DNA of 58,317 nt from an uncultured Pelagibacteraceae bacterium (GTDB lineage: Bacteria; Pseudomonadota; Alphaproteobacteria; Pelagibacterales; Pelagibacteraceae), in assembly GCA_902516425.1 (NCBI GenBank), contig CABXYE010000004.1, positions 5,001 through 63,317 on the forward strand, read 5' to 3'. Positions 19,871 to 28,668 of this stretch are shown piece after piece; the first letter of the stretch is position 1, and the number at the start of each line of letters is the position of its first letter. The notes under the pieces are model-generated. The model had not been told where the DNA came from and did no database searches. It saw only the letters and a list, made by a program, of their open reading frames with translations. A program made the position numbers and the translations under genes.

Positions 19871-20413
19871 ATGGATTCTTTCGAGTTAAACAAATTAATT
19901 GCTGCGGTATTAATGGTAGCACTTCTTATTATTGGTATTGGTAAACTATCAAATGTTATTTTTCATGTCGAAAAACCTGAAACACCAGGATATTCGGTTG
20001 ATGTTGGTCAGGTAGTCACAACTAGCACTCAATCAATATCTGAAACTAGTGAGGAAAAAATTGACATATCTGCTTTAATGGCGCTAGGAGATATTAAAAC
20101 TGGTGAAAAAATTTTCAAAAAATGTGCTGCATGCCATTCAATTGTTAAAGGTGGAAAAAATAATATAGGTCCAGCTCTATATAATGTTGTTGGTAGAAAT
20201 GTTGCAGCTGTTAGTGATTACAAATATTCAAAAGCGCTGATCGGATATGATAAAGAATGGACTTTTGAGGAACTTAACGGTTACTTAATAAAACCAGCTA
20301 AGTGGATTAAAGGAACTAAGATGGCCTTTGCTGGATTGAGAAAAGAAAAAGATAGAGCATCAGTTATTTTATATTTGAATCAAAATTCTGACAATCCGCT
20401 GCCATTACCTTAA
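19871..20413 (+). CDS. Membrane-anchored c-type cytochrome (CycM-like)
   Basis: A 180-residue protein with an N-terminal signal anchor (about residues 9-30), a flexible Ser/Thr/Glu-rich linker (40-66) and one cytochrome c domain. The heme motif is CAACH (C85, C88, H89) and the probable axial Met is M151 in KGTKMAF. It resembles CycM/cytochrome c552, which shuttles electrons from bc1 to an aa3 oxidase. Divergent from kdsB, as cycM is in related genomes. The stop overlaps argF convergently by 9 bp. Confidence 0.88.
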   Translation: MDSFELNKLIAAVLMVALLIIGIGKLSNVIFHVEKPETPGYSVDVGQVVTTSTQSISETSEEKIDISALMALGDIKTGEKIFKKCAACHSIVKGGKNNIGPALYNVVGRNVAAVSDYKYSKALIGYDKEWTFEELNGYLIKPAKWIKGTKMAFAGLRKEKDRASVILYLNQNSDNPLPLP

Positions 20414-21334
20414 TTTACCAAAGCAATAAAGTAATATAGATTTTTGAACGTGAACTCTATTAAGTGCTTGATGCCAAACTTTAGATTGTTTGCTTAAAAA
20501 AACTTCATCATTGACCTCACTTCCTCTTGGTAAACAATGAAGAAAAATACAATCTTTTTTAGCAAAACTCATTAATTTTTTATCAATCGTAAATTTTTTA
20601 AAGGAGTTTAATTTTTTTCTTTTATTAACTTTATCGTTCATAGAAATAACCTTATCTGAAAAAATAACATCAGCACCCTCAGCTGCTTTTTTTGGATCAT
20701 AGAAAATAGAAACTTTATTTCTTTTTTTTTTAATATAATTGATAATTTTTTGATCAGGTTGATAATTTTTTGGACAACCAATTTTTAGTTTAAAGGAAAA
20801 TTTAGTTGAAGCAGCAATCAAAGAGTTTAAAACGTTATTTGAGTCCCCAATCCAAGAAATGCTTAACTTAGATATTGCTTTCTTTTTTATTTCTTCAACT
20901 GTAAATACATCAGATAAAATTTGTGTAGGATGTGAAGATGGACTTAATCCATTTATAATTGGAATTGATAAATATTTACCAAATTCCTCTAACATAAAAT
21001 CATTACCTGTTCTGAACATAAAAGCGTTTCCAAAATTTGACAATATTTTTGCTGTATCCTCAATACTTTCGCCTCCTTTCGATAAATGAAGTTCATCTGG
21101 TCTTAGTGTTAAGGTACTTCCACCCAGTTGTTTGATTGCTAAATAAAAACTTAATCTTGTTCTTAAACTCGATTTTTCAAACATTTGTATCAGTAACTTG
21201 CCTCTTAAAGGTGCGCCTTTATCACTTTCAAGATTATTAAGCTTTTTTCTTGCCTTCTTTCTTTTTTTAGCATCAATTAAAATTTTTCTAAGATCTTTGG
21301 CTGGAATATCTTCAAGATTGATAAAATGTTTCAT
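20405..21334 (-). CDS. argF: Ornithine carbamoyltransferase
   Basis: A 309-residue enzyme that makes citrulline from ornithine and carbamoyl phosphate. The carbamoyl-phosphate motif is SSLRTR (55-60), the ornithine-side motif reads HCLPRG (usually HCLPA), and HPTQ is present. It lies downstream of argD with a 1-bp gap, forming an argD-argF pair as in other alphaproteobacteria. Length is normal. Confidence 0.95.
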   Translation of the reverse strand: MKHFINLEDIPAKDLRKILIDAKKRKKARKKLNNLESDKGAPLRGKLLIQMFEKSSLRTRLSFYLAIKQLGGSTLTLRPDELHLSKGGESIEDTAKILSNFGNAFMFRTGNDFMLEEFGKYLSIPIINGLSPSSHPTQILSDVFTVEEIKKKAISKLSISWIGDSNNVLNSLIAASTKFSFKLKIGCPKNYQPDQKIINYIKKKRNKVSIFYDPKKAAEGADVIFSDKVISMNDKVNKRKKLNSFKKFTIDKKLMSFAKKDCIFLHCLPRGSEVNDEVFLSKQSKVWHQALNRVHVQKSILLYCFGKLR

Positions 21335-21335
21335 C

Positions 21336-22502
21336 TTATTTTAGCTCAGTACAAACCTTATTTATAATTTTTAATGCTTGATCTAACTCACTTTTTTTTA
21401 CATTTAATGGAGGTAAAATACGCACTACATTTTCAGCCGCTCTTATTGTTAATAATTTATTGTCCATCAGTTTCTTAATAAATCTTGATTGATCTTTATA
21501 AAGTTGAACCCCAACTAACAAACCTCTTCCTCTTATTTCTTTAATAATTCTTGGGTATTTTTGTTTAATGAAATTTAAATTCCAAAGAAAATATTTTGAT
21601 AACTTCTTAACATTATTCAGAAACTTCCTATTAGAAACTATATCCATAACTGTATTTCCTACCGCCATGGCTAACGGGTTGCCTCCAAATGTAGATCCAT
21701 GAGTTCCCGGCGTCATTCCAGCTGCAACTTTTTTATTCATCAAAACTGCACCAATTGGAAATCCACCTCCAATACCTTTGGCTATAGGCACTATATCAGG
21801 TTTAATTTTAGACTGATCAAATGCAAAAAAATCACCTGATCTTCCAACACCATCTTGGACGGAGTCCGCTATTAGTAATATTTTCTTTTTGTTGCAAAGT
21901 TTTCTTAATTCTCTCAAGCAAAAATCTGGTATTACTTTTATGCCTCCCTCACCCATAATATTTTCAATCATGATTGCTGCTGTATTTTTGTTAATTTTTT
22001 TTTTTAAAGATTTGTGATCTCCAAATATAAAATGGTCAAATCCAGGAACTTTTGGACCAAATCCCTCTGTCATTTTTTTTGAACCACTAGCAAAAATACT
22101 TGCTATAGTTCTTCCATGAAAAGAATTTTTTACACATAAAATTCTATTTTTATTAGGTTTTCCAATTGAATAAAAATATCGTCTAGCAACTTTAATAGCA
22201 GCTTCAGTAGCCTCTGCACCACTATTTTGAAACATAACATAATCTGCAAACGTTTTCTGACATAGCTTCTTTGCTAATTTTTCTCCTTCTGGAATTTCGA
22301 AAGCGTTCGATACATGCCAAAGTTTTTTTGATTGATCTTTAATAGTTTTTATCAATTTTGGGTTTGAATGACCTAAACAATTAACTGCGATACCCTGAAC
22401 AAAATCTAAATATTTAGAACCATTCGCGGTATACAAGTAAGCTCCTTTACCTCTTTTAAAAGAAATTTTTTTTCTATTATAATTTTTTGTTAAATAACTC
22501 AT
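21336..22502 (-). CDS. argD: Acetylornithine aminotransferase
   Basis: A 388-residue class III PLP transaminase of arginine synthesis, possibly also acting as N-succinyl-DAP aminotransferase in the lysine pathway. The PLP lysine is in the AKGIGGG motif, and NSGAEATEAA and HGSTFGGNP are present. The usual DEVQTGVGRTG stretch reads DSVQDGVGRSG: the PLP-binding Asp and the Gln are kept, but the adjacent Glu is Ser. First gene of the argD-argF pair. Confidence 0.94.
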   Translation of the reverse strand: MSYLTKNYNRKKISFKRGKGAYLYTANGSKYLDFVQGIAVNCLGHSNPKLIKTIKDQSKKLWHVSNAFEIPEGEKLAKKLCQKTFADYVMFQNSGAEATEAAIKVARRYFYSIGKPNKNRILCVKNSFHGRTIASIFASGSKKMTEGFGPKVPGFDHFIFGDHKSLKKKINKNTAAIMIENIMGEGGIKVIPDFCLRELRKLCNKKKILLIADSVQDGVGRSGDFFAFDQSKIKPDIVPIAKGIGGGFPIGAVLMNKKVAAGMTPGTHGSTFGGNPLAMAVGNTVMDIVSNRKFLNNVKKLSKYFLWNLNFIKQKYPRIIKEIRGRGLLVGVQLYKDQSRFIKKLMDNKLLTIRAAENVVRILPPLNVKKSELDQALKIINKVCTELK

Positions 22503-22514
22503 AAATTTTTTTAT

Positions 22515-22547
22515 ACTTGTATATTTAAAGAATACATCGATACAAGT
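22515..22547. promoter_or_regulatory. Inverted repeat in the argD-gcrA divergent region
   Basis: ACTTGTAT (22515-22522) and ATACAAGT (22540-22547) form a perfect 8-bp inverted repeat with a 17-bp spacer, starting 13 bp upstream of the argD start. It could be a dyad operator or a leader hairpin for argD. I cannot assign a regulator. No GANTC site occurs in this 165-bp intergenic region. Confidence 0.35.
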
Positions 22548-22667
22548 TAGGATTGAAAAGTTTTCTTAATTGATTTGTTAATAACTCTAATTAAAAACTT
22601 GTTATTTATCACTTGATCACTTTATATAGTACTTTATTCATATAAATATACATTATATAGATAACTT

Positions 22668-23162
22668 ATGAGTTGGAATGAAGAAAAAGTTGCAAAACTA
22701 AAGGAATTATGGGGCAAAGGAAACACTGCGAGTCAAATAGCAGAAATTATAGGTGGAATTAGTCGTAACGCAGTAATTGGTAAAGCTCATCGATTAAACC
22801 TTTCAGCAAAGATAAAGGCGAGGATAAGTTCTAGAAACCAAAACAATAAAATAGAAAAAGATGAAAATAGAGACAATTCTAAAAAAGGTAAAAGAAATAG
22901 GTTTAGATCTTTACTTATTGAAAAAGATTTTGAACCAGAAAACCCAAAACAGTTAGAGGAATTAGATGACAATACTTGTAAATGGCCCATTGGTCATCCT
23001 GATGAAAAGTCATTTTATTTTTGCGGAAGAAGTTCGTTAAAAGATTTTTCTTATTGTAAACTTCACTTGCTCTATGCTTATCAGCCGAAAGGTAAAAAAG
23101 AGGGCACAGATGATAAAGAAGAAATTCCAAATTATATAGGAAAAGAAATAAAAGTTGGTTAA
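22668..23162 (+). CDS. gcrA: GcrA cell cycle regulator family protein
   Basis: A 164-residue member of the GcrA family, which in Caulobacter binds sigma-70 and stimulates promoters carrying methylated GANTC sites. The N-terminal helix-turn-helix is canonical (SWNEEKVAKLKELW, then GGISRNAVIGKAHRL). The C-terminal sigma-binding half has TCKWPIGHP, FYFCGR and YCKLH. The middle (about 55-85) is Lys/Arg/Asn-rich linker. Divergent from argD and convergent with the NDUFA9-like gene. Confidence 0.94.
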   Translation: MSWNEEKVAKLKELWGKGNTASQIAEIIGGISRNAVIGKAHRLNLSAKIKARISSRNQNNKIEKDENRDNSKKGKRNRFRSLLIEKDFEPENPKQLEELDDNTCKWPIGHPDEKSFYFCGRSSLKDFSYCKLHLLYAYQPKGKKEGTDDKEEIPNYIGKEIKVG

Positions 23163-23175
23163 AAAAAGCTATTAA

Positions 23176-24150
23176 TTATATTTTTTTTTCATTATTACTT
23201 AAATACTTTTCTGTCGAAAATTGACCACCTTCCCTCCACATGTAAGAATATTTTTTTACCTCTTTGTAAAATTGAAGTTTGCTTGGTATACCAATTTCTG
23301 TATTGGATTTATATTTTCCAGATAATACGTTGTCATATTTTAATAATCTAAGTTGGTCTTGTGTCAATAGAGGCTTTGGGAACAATTGAAAAAATTTCGC
23401 AGACAAATTAGCTAAAGGTAAAGGAAGAGATATGAGTAATCTTTTTTTTCCAATTAAATCCAATAATATTTTTATAATTTCTTTAAAGGATAAAGTTTGA
23501 GGTCCAACACATTCAATTATTTGAGAATTAACATTTTTTGATAAAGTATAATAAATTATATCTGTCAGATCAGAACAGTGTATTGGCATAAATTTAGTTT
23601 TACCAGAATAATATAGCGGAAAAAAAGGTAACAAATTTAATAAAGTCATAAATTGAGTACTAAAATTATCTGAGTCTGAAAATACAACTGATGGTCTTAA
23701 TATTATTGTCCTTGAAAAATTACTTAATATTTCTTTTTCACCATTAAGTTTTGTTTTAGCATACTCAGAGTCTACTGCATCATTAATACCTAAAGCAGAT
23801 AAATGAATAAATTTTTCAAGTTCATACTTTTTACAAAGTTTTGCTAAAAGAGACGGAAAAATTGTATGTATATTTTTAAATGTACTACTTTTCTTCTCAT
23901 ACAAAATTCCAACTAGATTGATACAAAAATCTGATTTTTCAAATAGTGTTTGAATTTTTTTTTCTTCAAAAATGTTTGCCTCTACAATTTCAATATATCC
24001 TGCATTTGCTTGTGTTTTAATTCTCAATCCTTTTTGATGTAAATTTCTTGTTACAACAGTAACTTTGATGTTATTTTTTGTAAGTTTTCTTATTAAGTTT
24101 CTTCCTATTGCACCACTTCCACCAAAAATTAGACAATTTTTTGCTTTCAT
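23176..24150 (-). CDS. NAD(P)-binding protein, complex I NDUFA9-like subunit family
   Basis: A 324-residue extended short-chain dehydrogenase-like protein. The nucleotide-binding loop is GGSGAIG (10-16), and INLVGILYEKK plus FIHLSALG follow the NDUFA9/39-kDa complex I accessory subunit pattern. The catalytic YxxxK region is partly present as SEYAKTK. In alphaproteobacteria such genes are often annotated as complex I NDUFA9 subunit family. Membership in complex I here is inference, as no nuo genes are nearby. Divergent from rnd with a 16-bp gap. Confidence 0.82.
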   Translation of the reverse strand: MKAKNCLIFGGSGAIGRNLIRKLTKNNIKVTVVTRNLHQKGLRIKTQANAGYIEIVEANIFEEKKIQTLFEKSDFCINLVGILYEKKSSTFKNIHTIFPSLLAKLCKKYELEKFIHLSALGINDAVDSEYAKTKLNGEKEILSNFSRTIILRPSVVFSDSDNFSTQFMTLLNLLPFFPLYYSGKTKFMPIHCSDLTDIIYYTLSKNVNSQIIECVGPQTLSFKEIIKILLDLIGKKRLLISLPLPLANLSAKFFQLFPKPLLTQDQLRLLKYDNVLSGKYKSNTEIGIPSKLQFYKEVKKYSYMWREGGQFSTEKYLSNNEKKI

Positions 24151-24166
24151 ATATAAATATTTAAAA

Positions 24167-24778
24167 ATGAATATTGATATTAAACTTCATAAAAATGATT
24201 TACCAGATGATTTAAAATTAGGCAATGTTATAGCTGTAGATGGGGAATTCATGGGGTTAAATACTAGACGAGATCCCTTATGTTTAATTCAAATTTCGAC
24301 AGGTAAATCAGATGCACATATAGTCCAATTAGACAGATCAAGCTATGAGGCACCCAATCTAGTAAATATATTAAACGACAAAAATATTACAAAAATTTTC
24401 CATTATGGGCGAGCAGATTTAGCACATATAAAATATTATCTTAAAACCGAGACAAATAATATTTTAGATACAAAAATTGCCTCAAAACTATCGAGATCTT
24501 ACTCTGATAATCATTCTCTAAAAACACTTATTAAGGAATTTATAAATATTGATATAAGCAAACAATTTCAAAATTCTGATTTTGGGGGGGATCTTAGTTC
24601 TGCTCAATTAAAATATTGTGCGAATGATGTTCTATATCTTCATAAAATTCATGATGAGTTGAATAAAATTTTAGTTAGAGAAAAAAGAATAGACCTTTAT
24701 AAAAATTGTTTAAAATTTTTAAAGACTAGAGTGGAGCTTGATTTAGCTTTATTCAAAGATGATATATGGTCTCATTGA
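24167..24778 (+). CDS. rnd: Ribonuclease D-like 3'-5' exonuclease
   Basis: A 203-residue DEDDy exonuclease: D25 and E27 in VDGEFMG, DP-LCLIQIS, HYGRADLAHI and a C-terminal YCANDVLYL with the Tyr/Asp pair. It consists of the exonuclease domain alone; the HRDC domains of E. coli RNase D are absent, as in many alphaproteobacteria. The ATG at 24167 is chosen because a longer frame from 24065 would run into the divergent neighbour. It shares TGATG with kdsD. Confidence 0.9.
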   Translation: MNIDIKLHKNDLPDDLKLGNVIAVDGEFMGLNTRRDPLCLIQISTGKSDAHIVQLDRSSYEAPNLVNILNDKNITKIFHYGRADLAHIKYYLKTETNNILDTKIASKLSRSYSDNHSLKTLIKEFINIDISKQFQNSDFGGDLSSAQLKYCANDVLYLHKIHDELNKILVREKRIDLYKNCLKFLKTRVELDLALFKDDIWSH

Positions 24779-25749
24779 TGAAAAAATTAAATTATAAAAA
24801 TATAGCTAAAGAAGTAATAAATTTAGAAATTTTAGCGCTTCAAAAATTAAAAAAATCTCTGGACAGAAATTTTGATAAAGCAGTCAATGCGATTGTTAAT
24901 TGCCAATCAAAAATTATCTTATGTGGAGTCGGCAAAAGTGGTATTATTGCAAATAAAATATCTGCAACACTTTCATCGATAGGTACACCATCATTTTCTT
25001 TATCTGCTGGAGATTGCTCGCACGGAGATATGGGAAGTATCTCTAAAAAAGATGTATTAATTTTAATTAGTTATTCAGGAAATTCTAGTGAATTAAAAAA
25101 TATTATTAATTATGCTAATAGAAATAAAATTTTATTAATTGGTATTACCTCAAAAAAAAAATCAGATCTTTACAAAAATAGTGATATAGGTCTCGTAACA
25201 CCTGAGGTCAAAGAAGCTGGGCTAAATATTGTTCCAACATCAAGCACAATAAATCAACTAAGCCTTGGAGATGCCTTGGCTATATCAACTTTAAAAAAAA
25301 AAAAAATTAATAATATTGATTTTAAAAAATTTCATCCTTCTGGAAGTTTAGGTGAAAAATTAAAAACAGTAGAGGACTTAATGCTTACAAACAAAAAAAT
25401 ACCTTTTATTGACGAAAATACTACAATGAAAGAGGCTTTAACTATTATGACAAAAAAAAAGTTGGGAACACTAATTGCAAGAAATAGAAAGAAAATTACA
25501 ACTGGTATTATTACTGATGGACAAGTGAGAAGATTTAGCTCAAAAAATATAAATTTAAATAGATTAAAAGTAAAGAATGTAATGACAAATAAACCAATAA
25601 TGATAGAAAAAAACACCTTGGCAACAAAAGCGCTTTCAATAATGAATGAAGAAAAAATTACATGCCTTTGTGTTTATGGAAAGAAAAAAAAATCTAAAAC
25701 AATCGGAATTATACATATTCATAATATTTTAGATAAAAAAATATACTAA
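24778..25749 (+). CDS. kdsD: Arabinose-5-phosphate isomerase (KpsF/GutQ family)
   Basis: A 323-residue enzyme making arabinose-5-phosphate for Kdo. An N-terminal SIS domain holds CGVGKSGIIANK, SYSGNSSEL and the PTSSTINQL motif, followed by two CBS domains (about 205-320). The start overlaps the rnd stop (TGATG); an upstream start four codons earlier is possible but less likely. Followed by lptC and lptB, so the operon is devoted to LPS precursor supply and export. Confidence 0.93.
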   Translation: MKKLNYKNIAKEVINLEILALQKLKKSLDRNFDKAVNAIVNCQSKIILCGVGKSGIIANKISATLSSIGTPSFSLSAGDCSHGDMGSISKKDVLILISYSGNSSELKNIINYANRNKILLIGITSKKKSDLYKNSDIGLVTPEVKEAGLNIVPTSSTINQLSLGDALAISTLKKKKINNIDFKKFHPSGSLGEKLKTVEDLMLTNKKIPFIDENTTMKEALTIMTKKKLGTLIARNRKKITTGIITDGQVRRFSSKNINLNRLKVKNVMTNKPIMIEKNTLATKALSIMNEEKITCLCVYGKKKKSKTIGIIHIHNILDKKIY

Positions 25750-25754
25750 TCTTT

Positions 25755-26408
25755 ATGAATAAAAAAATTACAATTCAATTTATATTATTAATACTGTTGA
25801 TAATTTTAAGTATAGGTTTTTATAATAAATATTTTTTTGATAAAGAAATAGAAAATAAGGGAACCACTCTAAAATTAGATGAGAAAAAAAAACAACCAGC
25901 TGGTAAAGAAAAAGATGAGTCTAATATAATTGAAAATTTAAAGTACACCTCAAAAGATTTACTGGGAAATACCTACATAGTGGAGGCCGTATCAGCTAAA
26001 TTTTTTGATAAATCATTTGGAGATGAAACTTTTGATAAAGATGCATTATCAAGACAAGTGATCGGAGTTGAAAATAATATTAGATTAAGTGATGTCAGAG
26101 CAAAAATAATTCAAAAAAACAATGATATCATTTACATTAAGTCAAAAATTGCTGATTACGATAAAGTTAGTAATAATACTATCTTTAAAATTAATGCTAG
26201 TGTTCAATATCAAGAACAAAAAATTGATGCCAACATAATTAAATTAGATTTTTTAAAAAATTATATAGAAATTCTTGAAAATGTTCATTATATCAACGAA
26301 AATACTAGCATATTTGCTGACAAGGTTGAGATAGATTTGATAAATAAAAAATTAAAAATTTCCATGAGAGAGCAAAAAGATAAGGTTTTCATTACTAGTA
26401 AATATTAA
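25755..26408 (+). CDS. lptC: LPS export protein LptC
   Basis: A 217-residue bitopic protein with one N-terminal membrane helix (about 4-25), a charged linker, and a beta-rich periplasmic domain (about 60-210) of the LptC/OstA type. Sequence conservation in LptC is low; the assignment rests on topology, length and position between kdsD and lptB. In most alphaproteobacteria lptA stands between lptC and lptB; here lptB starts 1 bp after the lptC stop. Confidence 0.8.
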   Translation: MNKKITIQFILLILLIILSIGFYNKYFFDKEIENKGTTLKLDEKKKQPAGKEKDESNIIENLKYTSKDLLGNTYIVEAVSAKFFDKSFGDETFDKDALSRQVIGVENNIRLSDVRAKIIQKNNDIIYIKSKIADYDKVSNNTIFKINASVQYQEQKIDANIIKLDFLKNYIEILENVHYINENTSIFADKVEIDLINKKLKISMREQKDKVFITSKY

Positions 26409-26409
26409 A

Positions 26410-27186
26410 ATGGCAATTATTAAAAAATTTCGAATAAAAAATTTCAAACAAGAAGAAGAACTTTTAAAACTTGAAAAAGTTTCTGTTTTTTTTGGTAAGA
26501 GAAAAATTTTAGAAGACTTAAATTTAAAATTAAATAAAGGTGAAATATTGGGATTACTAGGTCCAAATGGTGTTGGAAAGTCAACTATATTTAATATTAT
26601 TATCGGATTAATAAAACCAAATTTTGGGTCTGTGTTTATAGGAACAAAAAATGTAACAAATGATCCAATTTTTTATAGAACGAAAAAATATAAAATTGGA
26701 TATGTCCCACAACATGGTGGTTACTTTCATGATCTTACTTTAAAGGAAAATTTGAAGGCAATTAGTGAAATTGCAATCAAAGATAAGAAATTAAGAGATG
26801 AAAGAATTAATCTATTAATTTCTAAATTTGAGTTAGAAGCTTTACAAAATATTAAGGCAGACTACCTATCAGGCGGCCAAAAAAAACGTCTTGTTATTTC
26901 TTTGGCATTGTTGAGCAATCCTAAAATTTTATTATTAGATGAACCATTTGCTGCCCTAGATATAATGACAATTAAAAACCTCCAACAAATTATTGTTGAT
27001 TTACAAACTCAAAGCAATATTTCAATAATTTTATGTGATCATCAAGCAAGAGACTTACTATCTTGTGTTGACATAGCAATGGTGCTTTCAAATGGTAAAG
27101 TAATAGCTAAGGATACACCAAATAATCTTATCAAAAATATAGATGCACAAAATGCTTACTTTGGTGACTCATTTAAATTTAATTAG
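26410..27186 (+). CDS. lptB: LPS export ABC transporter ATP-binding protein LptB
   Basis: A 258-residue ABC ATPase. Walker A is GPNGVGKST (51-59), the Q-loop is in GYVPQHGGYF, the signature is LSGGQ, and Walker B reads ILLLDEPFAALD. It would power LPS extraction with LptF/G. The family's usual LSGGERRR reads LSGGQKKR, a mild divergence; a generic ABC ATPase is possible, but position after lptC supports LptB. No rpoN or hpf follows, unlike in many relatives; aroA does. Confidence 0.88.
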   Translation: MAIIKKFRIKNFKQEEELLKLEKVSVFFGKRKILEDLNLKLNKGEILGLLGPNGVGKSTIFNIIIGLIKPNFGSVFIGTKNVTNDPIFYRTKKYKIGYVPQHGGYFHDLTLKENLKAISEIAIKDKKLRDERINLLISKFELEALQNIKADYLSGGQKKRLVISLALLSNPKILLLDEPFAALDIMTIKNLQQIIVDLQTQSNISIILCDHQARDLLSCVDIAMVLSNGKVIAKDTPNNLIKNIDAQNAYFGDSFKFN

Positions 27187-27188
27187 TA

Positions 27189-28511
27189 ATGTCCCAAGTA
27201 AAAATTTACGAAAAAATCAAAAACTTTAATAAAAGTCTCACAATTGAAGGTGATAAAAGTTTATCCATAAGATGGGCTCTACTATCTTCACAATCAAGTT
27301 CAAAGTGTAAATCTTATAACTTATTGCTTTCTGAGGATGTAATCAGTACTTTAAATTGTTTGAAAAAACTTGGTGTCAAAGTTAAAATTCAAAAGAATTA
27401 TTGTGAGATACACGGAGTTGGTCTTAATGGATTTAAATATAAAAAAAACTTAATTTTAAACGCTGGTAATTCTGGCACATTAGGAAGGCTAATAATGGGT
27501 CTATTGGTGCACAGTAAAAAAAATATAATTATTAAAGGAGACAAAAGTTTATCAAATAGAGATTTTTTAAGAGTTGCATCACCATTGAAAAAATTTGGAG
27601 CAAAAATTCTAACTAATTCAGGAAAATTACCTGTTAAAATAAAAGGGACTGATAAAGCAACCCCAATTGAATATAATGAGACAAGAGGCTCAGCGCAATG
27701 TAAGAGTTCGGTAATGTTGGCAGCTTTAAATACTAATGGAGAAACAATTATTAAAGCAAAGAAATCTAGAAATCATAGTGAACTATTATTTGAGCATTTA
27801 AATTTACCAATCAAAATTAAAAAAGAGGGAAATTATGACCTAATTAAAATTAAAGGTAAAAGTAAAATACCTCAATTAAATTATAAAATTCCATCTGACA
27901 TAAGCTCAAGTGCTTTTTTTATTGTTTTAACTGCTCTTTCGAAAAATTCAAAGTTAAGAATAAAAAATGTTAATATTAATTCTTCCCGAACTGGTATTCT
28001 AAATATTCTTAAAATGATGGGAGTAAAAATTATAAAAAGAAATATCAGAAGTTATAAAGGTGAAAAAATCGCTGACTTGATAATCAAAAGCACTAAAGAG
28101 TTAAAACCAATTGACTGTCCAATAAAACTAAATAGTGCTGCAATAGATGAGTTTTTATTGATATTTCTTCTTGCAGCAAAAGCACGTGGTATTTCTTATT
28201 TTAAAAATTTATCAGAACTTAATCACAAGGAAAGCCCTAGGCTAAAATGGGGATCAAAAATTTTAAATGAGCTTGGAATTAAAAATATTGTTAAAAATGG
28301 AAATATTAAAATTTTTGGTAATCCAAAAATTACTGTTAATAAAAAAATTATAATTAAAAATTTTATGAAAGATCATCGGGTTTTTATGACGTGTGTTGTC
28401 GCGGCTCTTTCATTTGGTGGGGCTTGGTTAATTAACAATAAAGAGTCCGTAAATACCTCCTTTCCCACATTTTTAAAAAAAATGAGAGAACTGGGTGCAA
28501 AAATTATGTAA
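27189..28511 (+). CDS. aroA: 3-phosphoshikimate 1-carboxyvinyltransferase (EPSP synthase)
   Basis: A 440-residue EPSP synthase joining PEP and shikimate-3-phosphate. Substrate-binding motifs include GDKSLSIRWA (21-30) and NAGNSGTLGR (91-100), plus the KESPRLKWG region and DHRVFMT near the C-terminus. The GNSGT form is closer to class II than to the enterobacterial GNAGTAMRP. It ends the rnd-kdsD-lptC-lptB operon and supplies chorismate to trp and phe. The usual next gene, cmk, is missing. Confidence 0.93.
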   Translation: MSQVKIYEKIKNFNKSLTIEGDKSLSIRWALLSSQSSSKCKSYNLLLSEDVISTLNCLKKLGVKVKIQKNYCEIHGVGLNGFKYKKNLILNAGNSGTLGRLIMGLLVHSKKNIIIKGDKSLSNRDFLRVASPLKKFGAKILTNSGKLPVKIKGTDKATPIEYNETRGSAQCKSSVMLAALNTNGETIIKAKKSRNHSELLFEHLNLPIKIKKEGNYDLIKIKGKSKIPQLNYKIPSDISSSAFFIVLTALSKNSKLRIKNVNINSSRTGILNILKMMGVKIIKRNIRSYKGEKIADLIIKSTKELKPIDCPIKLNSAAIDEFLLIFLLAAKARGISYFKNLSELNHKESPRLKWGSKILNELGIKNIVKNGNIKIFGNPKITVNKKIIIKNFMKDHRVFMTCVVAALSFGGAWLINNKESVNTSFPTFLKKMRELGAKIM

Positions 28512-28668
28512 TTATTATCTTTTACGCAATTCAGCCAAAAAGACCATATTTTCTAAGATATCATCAAATTAAAGAAGGTTATTAATAAAAATTCATTCTT
28601 GATTAAAAGCTTAAATTTAACTAAAAGAGCGTGTTTAAAAAAAAGAAATTTATTAAAAGACTAAATTA

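Noticed and set aside
24065-24166. Upstream extension of the RNase D frame
   Set aside because: It would overlap the divergent NDUFA9-like gene by 86 bp and adds residues not found in RNase D; the ATG at 24167 gives the usual N-terminus.
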